Assembly: GCA_965229715.1 (NCBI GenBank)
Contig: CBDDJL010000004.1
Location: 434,001-498,000 of the forward strand
Source of the DNA: JAVJST01 sp965229715
Lineage (GTDB): Bacteria > Pseudomonadota > Alphaproteobacteria > Rhodospirillales > Casp-alpha2
DNA: 64,000 nucleotides
Direction: 5' to 3'
The notes beneath the pieces are model-generated. The model worked only from the letters and a program-made list of their open reading frames with translations. It searched no databases and was not told the DNA's origin. Within the stretch, counting starts at the first letter, position 1. Each line of letters opens with the position of its first letter. The translations under genes were made by a program, and so were the position numbers. Positions 26,828-35,292 of this stretch are shown piece after piece.

Positions 26828-26896
26828 TCAAACGATGGCGCACATGCCGAGCAAGGTCAGCAACGACAATGCCAGCATGAGATAGAGGTGCGGCAC
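26828..26896 (-). CDS. Putative 22-residue single-span membrane peptide
   Basis: A GTG start preceded by a strong GGAGG (5-base spacing) opens a 22-codon frame, MPHLYLMLALSLLTLLGMCAIV, ending in TGA. Almost the whole peptide is hydrophobic, enough for one membrane helix. It fills the gap between the M24 protein gene and the first lipoprotein gene and lies 13 bases before the latter's ATG. Small membrane proteins of this size often go unannotated. It could also be a leader peptide that couples translation to the lipoprotein gene. Evidence is the ribosome-binding site and composition only. Confidence 0.45.
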   Translation of the reverse strand: MPHLYLMLALSLLTLLGMCAIV

Positions 26897-26916
26897 GGCA
26901 GCCTCCGTTGGCGATG

Positions 26917-28068
26917 CTACTTGGCGATCATATCAAGCGATGCGCCGGACAGTCGCTCGTTTCCGCCATCGGTCACGAGCACGGTCTCACCGAGGGTCAT
27001 GGCGAGTTCCGCCTCGCTATCGGCGATAATCATATGCATGAAGATGACCATGCCAGGCTCGATAACCACGGGATTGCGCTCGTAGAGCATCGGCCAGTCC
27101 ATCCAATTCGGCGAGAACGTAGTACCGAGGCTGTAACCGCAAGCCTTGAGCCTGTGTTCGGAAAGTCCACGGGCGTCGAGGGCATCGGCATGGGCCTGAT
27201 ACCCGTCACCGAATGTCTTGCCCGGAACCAGTTCGCCGCGGACCGCCTCCAACGCCTCGGCGGCACCCTCGTAAAGCTCTATCTGGCGTAAGGGCGGCGC
27301 CCCGAAGCAGAGTGTCCGCATCATCGCTACATGGTAGTGCCGATAGGCGCCGGCCCATTCCAGGGTCAATTGGTCCTGCTCTCCGATCACGCGCCGGCCC
27401 GATTTGTAGCGGCACAACAATGCATCACGGTCCGAGCCGATGATGAATTCGTTGCCCGGATAGTCGCCGCCGCCCTCGAACACGGCCCCCTGCATGGCGG
27501 CCAGTACTCTCCCCTCATCGACGCCCGGCGCGGCAGTCTCCAGCGCCGCATTCCACGCATCATCGGCCAGTTCGCCGGCGCGACGAACGTATGCAATCTC
27601 CGCCGGGCTCTTGATCACGCGAAGCTTGCTGACCAGTTCCGACGCATCAGCCAGGCCACAGAACCCGTCTAGTGCAGCCGTCAGACGCTGACCATTCCGG
27701 GCGGTCAGGCCGTAGGCCTCCCACTCAACGCCGAGTTTTTTACCTTTGCAGCCGTGTTCGTTGAGAATGTCTCGCAGATCATCCGACGGATTGACGTCCG
27801 GTGCGTCCGACCAGACACGAACGTCATCGATGATCGACGTATGTTTCGCCTGGCGTAGGTCGGCGGACCGCGTCAGCAGGGTCATCGCGCCGTCCGCGCC
27901 AAGATAAAGGCACTGAAAGAAGACATAGCCGAACGTGTCGTAGCCGGTCAGATAGAACATCGTCTCCTGACGGAAGATCAGCAGACCGTCGAGTCCTCCG
28001 GCCGCCATCGCGGCGCATGTCCGTTTGCGCCGCTCGGCGAGTTCCTGTTCACTGAAATGAATGGCCAT
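26917..28068 (-). CDS. M24-fold (creatinase/aminopeptidase P-like) protein lacking metal ligands
   Basis: The 383-residue protein has the two-domain creatinase/prolidase layout: an N-terminal domain to about residue 140 and a C-terminal pita-bread domain. Canonical metal ligands are replaced. The Asp pair position reads EWAGAYRHYHVAM, the His position reads GYSLGTTFSPNW and the first Glu position reads EPGMVIFMHM. Creatinase and some ectoine- or betaine-type hydrolases of this fold also work without metals, so a C-N hydrolase acting on a small amine is more likely than a Xaa-Pro dipeptidase. Substrate is unknown. It is in the lgt-midA-pgeF run, 26 bases after pgeF. Confidence 0.75.
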   Translation of the reverse strand: MAIHFSEQELAERRKRTCAAMAAGGLDGLLIFRQETMFYLTGYDTFGYVFFQCLYLGADGAMTLLTRSADLRQAKHTSIIDDVRVWSDAPDVNPSDDLRDILNEHGCKGKKLGVEWEAYGLTARNGQRLTAALDGFCGLADASELVSKLRVIKSPAEIAYVRRAGELADDAWNAALETAAPGVDEGRVLAAMQGAVFEGGGDYPGNEFIIGSDRDALLCRYKSGRRVIGEQDQLTLEWAGAYRHYHVAMMRTLCFGAPPLRQIELYEGAAEALEAVRGELVPGKTFGDGYQAHADALDARGLSEHRLKACGYSLGTTFSPNWMDWPMLYERNPVVIEPGMVIFMHMIIADSEAELAMTLGETVLVTDGGNERLSGASLDMIAK

Positions 28069-28094
28069 GGGCGTCTCCTCGATATTCTGCGTTT

Positions 28095-28862
28095 CTAATT
28101 GCCCAGCGCGATAGCAGCAATGTTGCGGCCGTAATCGGGTTCAGACCGGTGGGTCGCGCGGCGAAAACTGTAAAAGCGGGACTCATCGGCATAGGTATCG
28201 CCTGGCACAACGGTACAATCGCCAACGCCGGCACGCTTGACCTGGTGCTGGACAAAGCCGGCAAGATCGAACTGATGATGGCCGGCGCGCGACCCGCCGG
28301 CAAAGAAACGATCGTTCAAATCGTCAAGGTCGATCAACCGGTCGCGGAACCCATCATCGACCTCATAGGATTTCTGGCGGATGCAAGGCCCGATGGCAGC
28401 CCGGATGCGAACCGGTTCTGCGCCGAGTTCCTGCATGGCAGCCACCGTAGCCTGGACGACGCCGCCGACTGCGCCCTTCCATCCCGCATGCGCCGCGCCG
28501 ATCACCCCGGCATCGGCATCGGCGAACAGCACAGGCGCACAATCGGCGACGAGAATACCGATAGCGATATCCGCCTGGTTCGTGACCATGGCATCGGCCT
28601 GCGGGGCGTCCTCGCGCTGCCATACGTCGTCGACGATGACGGCAGTCGGCGAGTGGGTCTGAAAGACGCTCAGCAACCGTTGCGGGTCAACACCCATGGC
28701 ATCGGCGACGATAGCGCGGTTTTGGGTTACGGCCTCGGTTTCGTCGTTCGAACCGTGACCACAGTTAAGCCCGGCATAGATCCCGTTACTGACACCGTTT
28801 TCACGTGTGAAAAAGCCGTGCCGGATACCCGCCGTATGGCGCAGATTTTCTGCCTGTTGCAT
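28095..28862 (-). CDS. pgeF: Peptidoglycan editing factor, laccase-domain protein
   Basis: The 255-residue protein is of the YfiH/DUF152 family, with metal-ligand residues in ADCAPVLFADA (Cys) and AAHAGWKGAVGG (His). Bacterial members correct mis-incorporation of L-Ser at position 2 of the peptidoglycan stem; human FAMIN and some bacterial relatives have purine nucleoside activities. It sits between midA and the M24 gene, near lgt, consistent with an envelope-related group. Gene name follows family usage; activity here is not tested. Confidence 0.88.
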   Translation of the reverse strand: MQQAENLRHTAGIRHGFFTRENGVSNGIYAGLNCGHGSNDETEAVTQNRAIVADAMGVDPQRLLSVFQTHSPTAVIVDDVWQREDAPQADAMVTNQADIAIGILVADCAPVLFADADAGVIGAAHAGWKGAVGGVVQATVAAMQELGAEPVRIRAAIGPCIRQKSYEVDDGFRDRLIDLDDLNDRFFAGGSRAGHHQFDLAGFVQHQVKRAGVGDCTVVPGDTYADESRFYSFRRATHRSEPDYGRNIAAIALGN

Positions 28863-28907
28863 GACGTTCTTGTATCGCGCTCTGCGCCCCGGCGAAAGTC
28901 CAAGCCG

Positions 28908-29996
28908 TCAGTGATCGAAGCCTTCCGGTTTCGGTAATGCCGGCGATGTCACCGCCATGACCTTGAACAGGTGCCCCATGGCATCCGGATCGATCAATCG
29001 CCGGGCGCTAGCGATCAAATCCGCTCTGGTCTCGTCAGTTTCTGCCGCCTGCATCAGTGCCTGCAGGCGAATATCGATGCCAAGCTGCGCCAGGAACGCC
29101 GCTTGCGTAACCGGACCATGCACGACGGCCCCAGCAGACTCCGCTATGGTCCCGAGGGCCGCGAAATCGACATGCGCTGTCAGGTCTTGTTCGCCCGGCA
29201 TGGCTAACACGTCAGAGAAACGATGCCCGCGAACGGCCTGAAGGCTCTCGCCAAGGGCACTTCTGGTATGGCCGTAATCGATAATTAGCGCCGCGCCGTT
29301 GTCCGCCAGCAATCGCTGCGCGACCGTGTGGATACTTCGAAGACCAGCAGGGGAAGTTTCGACGATGTCGCCGTTTTTCGCCTCGCTACCGATCTCCGGG
29401 ATGAGATGCGCCTTGACGGGTTCCGCGCTGAGGGCAAACCGGAACCCCGCATCTGCCGGCTCGACCATTCGCTCGCGCCAGTGCCCGAGATCGCGCACGT
29501 ATTGGCGGATCGGCAAGGCGTCGTAGAACTCATTGGCGACAATCAGGCTGGGTCCGGCAGCAATCTGCGATATGTCCCGCCACCAATCGATGGATGCCAC
29601 AGATGCATCGCCCAGCGTATCGTGCTGGCGTTTACGGAGCACCGGACTGATTTCGACAAGATGGAGCTGGATTTTCCCAATCAGGCCAGGCACCCCCCGC
29701 ATGGCGCGCAAGGCATCCGCCATCAGGGTGCCGCGGCCAGGGCCCAGTTCGATCACGTTCACCGGGTCGGGTTCGCCCATGGACTGCCAGGCGCTCGCGA
29801 GCCAGGCACCGATGAGTTCGCCGAACATCTGGCTGACTTCGGGCGCGGTTGTGAAGTCGCCGGCTTCGCCAAACGGATCGCGTGTCGTGTAGTATCCGAA
29901 CTCGGGGTTTCCGAGCGCCTCTTCCATGAATTGCTGGACGTTAAGCGGGCCATGGCGGGCGATACGCGCCCGAATATGCGCCTCCAACGGCGTCAT
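28908..29996 (-). CDS. MidA/NDUFAF7-family SAM-dependent methyltransferase
   Basis: The 362-residue protein matches the DUF185/MidA family: GYYTTRDPFGEAGDFTTAPEVSQMFGEL near the N-terminus and the SAM-binding IELGPGRGTLMAD. Mitochondrial NDUFAF7 symmetrically dimethylates an arginine of a complex I subunit, and alphaproteobacterial members probably do the same on NDH-1. I chose the ATG at 29996, which overlaps the lgt stop by 4 bases; the open frame upstream lies inside lgt. lgt-midA-pgeF is a common alphaproteobacterial order. Confidence 0.9.
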   Translation of the reverse strand: MTPLEAHIRARIARHGPLNVQQFMEEALGNPEFGYYTTRDPFGEAGDFTTAPEVSQMFGELIGAWLASAWQSMGEPDPVNVIELGPGRGTLMADALRAMRGVPGLIGKIQLHLVEISPVLRKRQHDTLGDASVASIDWWRDISQIAAGPSLIVANEFYDALPIRQYVRDLGHWRERMVEPADAGFRFALSAEPVKAHLIPEIGSEAKNGDIVETSPAGLRSIHTVAQRLLADNGAALIIDYGHTRSALGESLQAVRGHRFSDVLAMPGEQDLTAHVDFAALGTIAESAGAVVHGPVTQAAFLAQLGIDIRLQALMQAAETDETRADLIASARRLIDPDAMGHLFKVMAVTSPALPKPEGFDH

Positions 29997-30802
29997 GACT
30001 GCCGGTTTTTTGCGCGCTTCACAGCGTAAAGGATGAAGGCAATGCCTGCGAGAATCATGGGGATCGAGAGAATCTGCCCCATGGTAATGAAACCGCCGAT
30101 GAAACCGATGTGGGCGTCGGGTTGGCGAAAAAATTCGACGAACGATCGGGCGGCGCCGTACCCGACGAGAAAAACGCCGATCAGGAAGCCGGATCGGGCA
30201 CGCACCCAATCGGATCGGGCAAGCAAGTTCAGCACGATGAATAAGACCAGTCCCTCGAGCAGCGCCTCGTAGAGTTGGCTGGGATGACGCGGTTCGGGGC
30301 CGCCCATGGGGAACGCCATTGCCCAGGGTACATCGGTTACACGACCGTAGAGTTCACCGTTGATGAAGTTGGCGATACGGCCGAAGAACAGTCCGATCGG
30401 TGCGACACGGGCAATCATATCGCCAAATGAGAGGAGCGGCAGCGCGCGCCGGCGGCTGAACCACCAGGCTGTAACGATGACCCCGATGATACCGCCGTGA
30501 AACGACATGCCTCCCTGCCAGACGGCGAGAATGGAGAGCGGATCATCGATATAGGCGCCGGGCTTGTAGAAAATCACATACCCGATTCGCCCACCGATAA
30601 TGACGCCGAACGTTGCCCAGACGAGAAAATCATCAGCGTCCTGAACAGTGACAGGACCGTCCACACTCTCCGCCAAACGGATCATCATGCGCCAGCCGAG
30701 TAAAAGGCCTGCCAGATAGGCCAGCGCATACCAGCGGATGACGATCGGGCCGATCTCGATCAGGACGGGATCAATGGCGGGAAAGCCGATTGCAAAGGCC
30801 AT
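29993..30802 (-). CDS. lgt: Phosphatidylglycerol-prolipoprotein diacylglyceryl transferase
   Basis: The 269-residue polytopic inner-membrane protein shows the Lgt signature GRIANFINGELYGRVTD and the conserved FHGGIIGVI segment, among seven hydrophobic spans. It transfers diacylglycerol from phosphatidylglycerol to the lipobox cysteine of prolipoproteins, the first step of lipoprotein maturation. Two lipoproteins are encoded in the same co-oriented run. Translation is coupled to midA by ATGA. Confidence 0.96.
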   Translation of the reverse strand: MAFAIGFPAIDPVLIEIGPIVIRWYALAYLAGLLLGWRMMIRLAESVDGPVTVQDADDFLVWATFGVIIGGRIGYVIFYKPGAYIDDPLSILAVWQGGMSFHGGIIGVIVTAWWFSRRRALPLLSFGDMIARVAPIGLFFGRIANFINGELYGRVTDVPWAMAFPMGGPEPRHPSQLYEALLEGLVLFIVLNLLARSDWVRARSGFLIGVFLVGYGAARSFVEFFRQPDAHIGFIGGFITMGQILSIPMILAGIAFILYAVKRAKNRQS

Positions 30803-30818
30803 GTTGTTGCCTCGTGCT

Positions 30819-31826
30819 CTAGATGTAAGGGTCGGCGGTAGCGAGGAATTCCTGCACGTACCGGGTCACACCGTCTTCGAGTGAGGTTGGCTTATGGTCG
30901 AAGCCAGCCTGCTTGATACGATCCACCCGAGCCTCTGTGAAGTATTGATACTTGTCGCGAATGTTTTCCGGTGTCGGCACGTACTCTATATCGGGTTCCT
31001 TACCCAGCGCCCGGTAGACGGATTCGGCGAGATCCCTGAAGCTCCGGGCCTGACCCGTACCGCAGTTATAGAGGCCGTTGGCGGATGGAGTCTCGATCAA
31101 CCATAGAATCATCTCGGCGCAATCCCCGACCCAGACGAAGTCGCGCAATTGTCCGCCGTCTTCGTAGTCCGGGTGATGTGACTTGAAAAGCTTTGCCGGT
31201 TCCCCCGCCACAGCACGCGGGTAGATATGCGAAACCACACTTTGCATCGTGCCCTTGTGGTACTCGTTGGGCCCGTAAACGTTGAAGAACTTGAGCCCCG
31301 CCCAATGCGGCGGCGCGACGCCCTCAGCAGCCAGCATCGCAACCCTGCGGTCGAACAGGTTTTTGCTCCACCCGTAAGCATTGAGCGGCCGCAATTTTGC
31401 GAGCGCCTCACGCGAGCCATCGTCGTCGAAACCTTGAGCGCCGTCACCGTAGGTCGCGGCAGACGAGGCATAAATCAATGGCGTTTCGCTCTCGGCGCAC
31501 CAGGTCCAGAGCCACATCGACAAGCGGAAATTTGTCTCGACGATGAGATCCACATCGGTTTCTGTGGTCGAGGAAATGGCGCCCATGTGCACCACCGCGC
31601 TGACGGCATCTGCGTTTGATTCGAGAAAATCCGTCAGTAGATCTGGGGGCACGACGTCGACGAGATCACGCTTGGCAACGTTATGCCACTTGTCGCCATC
31701 GCCCAGCCAATCGCAGACAGCGATATCGTAGCCAGCGTCTTCGAGCCTGGCCGCCGCAACTGATCCGATGAAACCGGCGCCGCCGGTGATCAGGACAAGG
31801 CCATTGCTGGAAACGCTATTGTTCAT
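30819..31826 (-). CDS. hldD: ADP-L-glycero-D-manno-heptose 6-epimerase
   Basis: The 335-residue extended SDR has LITGGAGFIGS for NADP binding and the catalytic YGWSK (Tyr-x-x-x-Lys). FFNVYGPNEYHKGTMQSVV matches HldD. It makes ADP-L-glycero-D-manno-heptose for the lipopolysaccharide inner core. It lies 16 bases upstream of lgt on the same strand and is probably the first gene of that run. Confidence 0.93.
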   Translation of the reverse strand: MNNSVSSNGLVLITGGAGFIGSVAAARLEDAGYDIAVCDWLGDGDKWHNVAKRDLVDVVPPDLLTDFLESNADAVSAVVHMGAISSTTETDVDLIVETNFRLSMWLWTWCAESETPLIYASSAATYGDGAQGFDDDGSREALAKLRPLNAYGWSKNLFDRRVAMLAAEGVAPPHWAGLKFFNVYGPNEYHKGTMQSVVSHIYPRAVAGEPAKLFKSHHPDYEDGGQLRDFVWVGDCAEMILWLIETPSANGLYNCGTGQARSFRDLAESVYRALGKEPDIEYVPTPENIRDKYQYFTEARVDRIKQAGFDHKPTSLEDGVTRYVQEFLATADPYI

Positions 31827-31931
31827 GGGCCTTGCTTATAGGTTGCGGTGCCTCGTCAAGGCAAGCGGTTGCGGTGTCTGAGCATTGTCACCATATTGTG
31901 TATCCAACGCCAATACACCCGGAGCATGACG

Positions 31932-32264
31932 ATGCAGACCACCAATCGGTTGTTTGACGATATCGCCAAGGTCGCCAACGGGGCCGTTTCGACCCTCAAT
32001 GGCATGAAGGGCGAGATCGAAACGATGATTCGTCACCGGGTTGAACGCATCATGTGCGACGCGGATATGGTGCCGCGCGATGAATTCGAGGCCGTCAAGG
32101 CAATGGCCGCAGAGGCCCGTGCCGGCCAGGAGGCGCTCGAAAAACGGGTCAAGGCTCTCGAAGCGAAGCTGGCCAAAACCTCCACGGGCACGGAAAAACC
32201 TGCAAAACGCAAAACGGCCGCAACGACGAAGAAGAAACCTCCCGCAACACGGACGAAACGCTGA
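31932..32264 (+). CDS. ubiK: UbiK/BMFP-family accessory protein
   Basis: The 110-residue protein matches the membrane fusogenic/UbiK family (PF04380): amphipathic N-terminus (NRLFDDIAKVANGAVSTLNGMKGEIE) and a coiled coil from about residue 60 (EALEKRVKALEAKL), followed by a Lys/Ala/Pro tail. UbiK assists aerobic ubiquinone synthesis by linking the Ubi complex to lipid. Of two close ATGs I chose 31932 because the GGAG at 31921-31924 is 7 bases from it, but only 1 base from the ATG at 31926. It diverges from hldD. Confidence 0.82.
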   Translation: MQTTNRLFDDIAKVANGAVSTLNGMKGEIETMIRHRVERIMCDADMVPRDEFEAVKAMAAEARAGQEALEKRVKALEAKLAKTSTGTEKPAKRKTAATTKKKPPATRTKR

Positions 32265-32351
32265 GCGGCTGAGTTATTTTGCATCGGCCCGTTTTTTCGA
32301 CCGTTTTCCACAATTTTCACAATATCTTCGCGCAGTCCGCCCTTGCGCCGA

Positions 32352-32380
32352 TTCAACACAAGTGGCAGGCTATATATTGT
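32352..32380 (+). promoter_or_regulatory. Possible promoter of the YbjN-proC group
   Basis: TTCAAC (32352-32357), a 17-base spacer and TATTGT (32375-32380) lie about 125 bases before the YbjN-type start, in the 240-base gap after ubiK. The -35 is weak, so this is tentative. An AT-rich stretch TATATATTG surrounds the -10. Confidence 0.35.
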
Positions 32381-32504
32381 AGTCGTCTGGGCAGGTTTCA
32401 CTACCCGTTGCATGACCAACCATATGTGGTGGATCTGCTTAGAGGACCCCTAGACCGCCACGAACATCGTGTGCGGAACAGGCCACAGGCGAAGGGGAAA
32501 CGGC

Positions 32505-33008
32505 ATGCCTAGCCTCAACACGGCAAGCGAATCATCCAATCAGCATCCTCTGGACATCATCGAACAATTGGTCGAGTACAACGAATGGGCCTTCGACCGG
32601 CGCAACGACGAAGAACTCGCCGTACAGGCGCCCGGCCGCTGGTGCGATTACAGCCTGCATTTTGCGTGGAACGACGCGGTCGACGCGATGCACTTTACCT
32701 GCGCATTCGACATGCGGATTCCCGACGAAAAACGGGCCATGATTTTCGAGCTGCTCGCTGCCGTCAACGAGCGTTTGTGGCTCGGACACTTTTCCATCTG
32801 GGCCGACGAGGGATTGCCGATGTACCGCCACGCATTACCGATGCGGGGGGCGCCGCGGCCAGCGCTTGAACAGATCGAGGATCTCATCGAAACGGCCCTG
32901 GTCGAATGTGAGCGGTTTTATCCAGCTTTTCAGTACGTGGTTTGGGGCGGCAAGACTGCGCCGGAAGCGCTTGATGCGGCGATGATCGAGACCGTCGGCG
33001 AAGCATGA
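32505..33008 (+). CDS. YbjN domain-containing protein
   Basis: The 167-residue protein belongs to the YbjN family (PF10722), related in fold to type III secretion chaperones. It has conserved aromatic strands (WCDYSLHFAWNDAVDAMHFTCAFDM) and a final helix before VVWGGKTAPEAL. Its biochemical role is not established. The ATG at 32505 follows AAGGGGA, better than an upstream in-frame codon. Its TGA overlaps the proC ATG by 4 bases, a pairing common in alphaproteobacteria. Confidence 0.85.
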   Translation: MPSLNTASESSNQHPLDIIEQLVEYNEWAFDRRNDEELAVQAPGRWCDYSLHFAWNDAVDAMHFTCAFDMRIPDEKRAMIFELLAAVNERLWLGHFSIWADEGLPMYRHALPMRGAPRPALEQIEDLIETALVECERFYPAFQYVVWGGKTAPEALDAAMIETVGEA

Positions 33009-33823
33009 CAGACCATCCGACTCTCCTGCTTGCCGGTTGTGGCAAGATGGGGAGCGCGATGCTGCAGGGCTGGATCGAGGATGGCCTGCCGCCCGAGAAT
33101 GCCTGCATCGTCGAGCCGTCCGAAAACATTCGCGAGCACCTGACGTCCGAGCTTGGAGTGAAAACGGCCGGGAACGTTTCGGCCTTTTCAGAAGTTGAAC
33201 CGGATGTCGTGATCCTCGCCGTCAAACCGCAGGCGATGGACGGCGTGGTGCCCGACTATTCGATCTTCGTTCGAACGGGAACGGCATTTCTTTCGATCGC
33301 TGCGGGTAAGCCCATCGGCTACTTCGAAACCCGCCTCGGCGAGGAAGCCGCCATCGTCCGTGCCATGCCGAACACCCCGGCAGCCGTCGGCCGGGGCATC
33401 ACGGTCTGTTGCGCGAACGCCCAAGTCGCTGATGCACAGAAGTCCCTGTGCCAAACGCTGTTGGAGGCCGTTGGCGTGGTCGAGTGGGTCGAGGACGAGG
33501 GCCTGATCGACGCGGTCACCGCACTCTCCGGTGGCGGCCCGGCTTATGTTTTCCTGCTCACAGAAAGTCTTGCCGAAGCCGGCGAGAAGGCCGGCCTGCC
33601 CAGAGACCTCGCCCGCCGGCTCGCACGCGAGACGGTCTCGGGAGCCGGCGAGCTGATGCGCCTCGCCGACGACGAGCCGGAAACGCTGCGGAAAAACGTC
33701 ACCAGTCCTGGCGGCACGACGGCGGAAGCGTTGCAGGTTCTGATGGACCCGGATACTGGTTGGCAATCCATCGTAAACGATGCCATCGCCGCCGCGACGC
33801 GTCGTTCTCGCGAATTGGCCTGA
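33005..33823 (+). CDS. proC: Pyrroline-5-carboxylate reductase
   Basis: The 272-residue protein has the NADPH-binding LLAGCGKMGSAML and the C-terminal signature VTSPGGTTAEALQVL. It reduces pyrroline-5-carboxylate to proline, the last step of proline synthesis. The earlier steps, proB and proA, are encoded 25 kb away at 57.5-60 kb in this same window. It is coupled to the YbjN gene and followed by a TetR-type gene. Confidence 0.95.
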   Translation: MTDHPTLLLAGCGKMGSAMLQGWIEDGLPPENACIVEPSENIREHLTSELGVKTAGNVSAFSEVEPDVVILAVKPQAMDGVVPDYSIFVRTGTAFLSIAAGKPIGYFETRLGEEAAIVRAMPNTPAAVGRGITVCCANAQVADAQKSLCQTLLEAVGVVEWVEDEGLIDAVTALSGGGPAYVFLLTESLAEAGEKAGLPRDLARRLARETVSGAGELMRLADDEPETLRKNVTSPGGTTAEALQVLMDPDTGWQSIVNDAIAAATRRSRELA

Positions 33824-33900
33824 ATCTCACCTCTTTGCTAAGCTACTTGTCTTGATGCGTTTCGCCCCTGGCACCATATGCGGAAGCGGTAGGTTAGACG

Positions 33901-34527
33901 ATGGCAAAACGGGCAGCTCCGAAATCCCTTGAAGACAAACTCGTCGACGGCCTGTTCACAGCCGCCGAGCGTCATGGCTGGCGTCGACTATGCATGGCTC
34001 ATGTAGCGGAGGATGCCGGATGCCGCCTCGATGAAGCGGTGAAGCGTTTTACCAACCCAACCGGCATCCTGTGTCACGTCATTGGACGCGCAGACCGTGC
34101 GGCTCTCGCCGAGGTCGCCGGTTTCACCGATGAAGACAGTCCTCGCGATCGTCTGTTCGCTCTGTTGATGGCGCGGTTCGACGCGGTTGCACCTTATCGC
34201 GCCGGAATCGCCGCCATTCTTCGGGACGGTCTGTTCGATCCGGGCTTGGGTTTGTTGATTGCCGGACGCGGTGTTTGCGCCATGACCAGCATGCTGGAAG
34301 CAGCGGGCATTGCCACGACCGGACCGATCGGGTTTGTCCGGGCCCAGGGTTTGGCCGTCGTCAACGCCAATGCGTTTCGTGTCTGGCTACGCGACGATAC
34401 GGCGGATCACGCCAAAACGATGGCCGCACTCGACAAAGGTCTGGAACGCGCTGAGATGTTCGCACGGTCGTTCGATCCCTCCGCCAGGCGGTCTCGCAAG
34501 TCTCCCGAACAGTCGGAAACCGGCTGA
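33901..34527 (+). CDS. TetR-like/COQ9-related regulator
   Basis: The 208-residue protein has a TetR-style N-terminal helix-turn-helix (AAERHGWRRLCMAHVAEDAGCRLDEAVKRF), somewhat divergent. A C-terminal helical domain with SPRDRLFALLMARFDAVAPY resembles COQ9. Many alphaproteobacteria keep such a gene beside ubiK, ybjN and proC. Whether it binds DNA or, like COQ9, lipid is not clear from sequence. It is a candidate, but not the best one, for control of the adjacent phasin gene. Confidence 0.75.
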   Translation: MAKRAAPKSLEDKLVDGLFTAAERHGWRRLCMAHVAEDAGCRLDEAVKRFTNPTGILCHVIGRADRAALAEVAGFTDEDSPRDRLFALLMARFDAVAPYRAGIAAILRDGLFDPGLGLLIAGRGVCAMTSMLEAAGIATTGPIGFVRAQGLAVVNANAFRVWLRDDTADHAKTMAALDKGLERAEMFARSFDPSARRSRKSPEQSETG

Positions 34528-34557
34528 AAACTGCGAATTGCTGCATGTGCGAAAAAT

Positions 34558-34578
34558 TTTTTGTGCAGTGCACAAAAA
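34558..34578. promoter_or_regulatory. Operator 1 upstream of phasin gene
   Basis: TTTTTGTGCA-G-TGCACAAAAA is a perfect inverted repeat with 10-base arms. It ends 4 bases before the -35 element of the phasin promoter. Its TGC-N3-GCA core resembles sites of PHB-responsive repressors of the PhaR/PhbF type. Confidence 0.7.
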
Positions 34579-34582
34579 TCCA

Positions 34583-34611
34583 TTGACATTTCATATCAAC
34601 CCTCATATTTT
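34583..34611 (+). promoter_or_regulatory. Phasin promoter
   Basis: Consensus TTGACA (34583-34588) is followed after 17 bases by TATTTT (34606-34611). A transcript would begin near 34618, inside the second operator, so binding there should block initiation. Confidence 0.7.
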
Positions 34612-34616
34612 CCTCA

Positions 34617-34631
34617 TTGTGCGATGCACAA
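34617..34631. promoter_or_regulatory. Operator 2 at the phasin transcription start
   Basis: TTGTGCG-A-TGCACAA repeats the core of operator 1 with one mismatch. The two dyad centres are 56 bases apart and flank the promoter, a classical repressor arrangement. Confidence 0.65.
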
Positions 34632-34679
34632 AATTGGTTTCACCGCCCATGTGGGCGTGCCGAAAAATGGAGATTTGAT

Positions 34680-35159
34680 ATGACCCGCAAGACCCAGCCG
34701 TTCGCTGACTTCGACGTCTTTAAGGCTTGGACCGACTTCGATCCCGCCAAAGCGACCGAACAGTTCAGCAAAATGTTCCAGAACGTCGAAATGCCGAAGG
34801 CCGATATCGACGCCGTGATGGCCAGCCAGCGCAAGACGCTCGAAGCCGTCAACGCCGCCAACCAGGCCGCGCTCGAAGGCGTCCGCGCCCTCTCGACCCG
34901 TCAGGCTCAGATCGTTCGCGAAGCCGTTGCCGACTCCCAGGCTGCTTTCGATGCCATGGGCAAGGTGAAGTCGCCGAAGGACGCCGTTGCCAAGCAGGCC
35001 GAACTGGCCCGCAAGTCCTACGATAAGGCCGTTACCGATCTCTCCGAGCTGCGCGAGCTGGTCGCCAAGACCAACGTTGCTGCCTCCGAGCCGATCAACG
35101 CCCGTATCCAGGAAGGTTTCGACGAGTTCAAGGCGATCTCGGAGAACCTCTCCAAGTAA
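34680..35159 (+). CDS. phaP: Phasin family protein
   Basis: The 159-residue, Ala/Lys-rich, almost wholly helical protein matches the phasin_2 family (PF09361), with a coiled-coil body (ALEGVRALSTRQAQIVREAV). Phasins coat polyhydroxyalkanoate granules. The ATG at 34680 follows GGAG. The gene stands alone, with two palindromic operators and a consensus promoter upstream and a strong terminator downstream. This fits granule-responsive repression by PhaR. No PHA synthase is in the window. Confidence 0.88.
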   Translation: MTRKTQPFADFDVFKAWTDFDPAKATEQFSKMFQNVEMPKADIDAVMASQRKTLEAVNAANQAALEGVRALSTRQAQIVREAVADSQAAFDAMGKVKSPKDAVAKQAELARKSYDKAVTDLSELRELVAKTNVAASEPINARIQEGFDEFKAISENLSK

Positions 35160-35184
35160 TCGCTGAACAAGCGATCGTTCCTCC

Positions 35185-35219
35185 GGAAACGCGCGCCGTA
35201 TCTACGGCGCGCGTTTTCC
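35185..35219 (+). terminator. Terminator after phasin gene
   Basis: AACGCGCGCCGTA (35188-35200) pairs perfectly with TACGGCGCGCGTT (35203-35215), and TTTT follows as part of GTTTTCC. The very stable stem lies 25 bases after the phasin stop. Confidence 0.85.
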
Positions 35220-35292
35220 ATTTGCGGGCCTTGCCACCCCGCAGCGTCATGATCAAACTGCCACTTCGATTTACGCGGCGGGAGGTTGCCAC

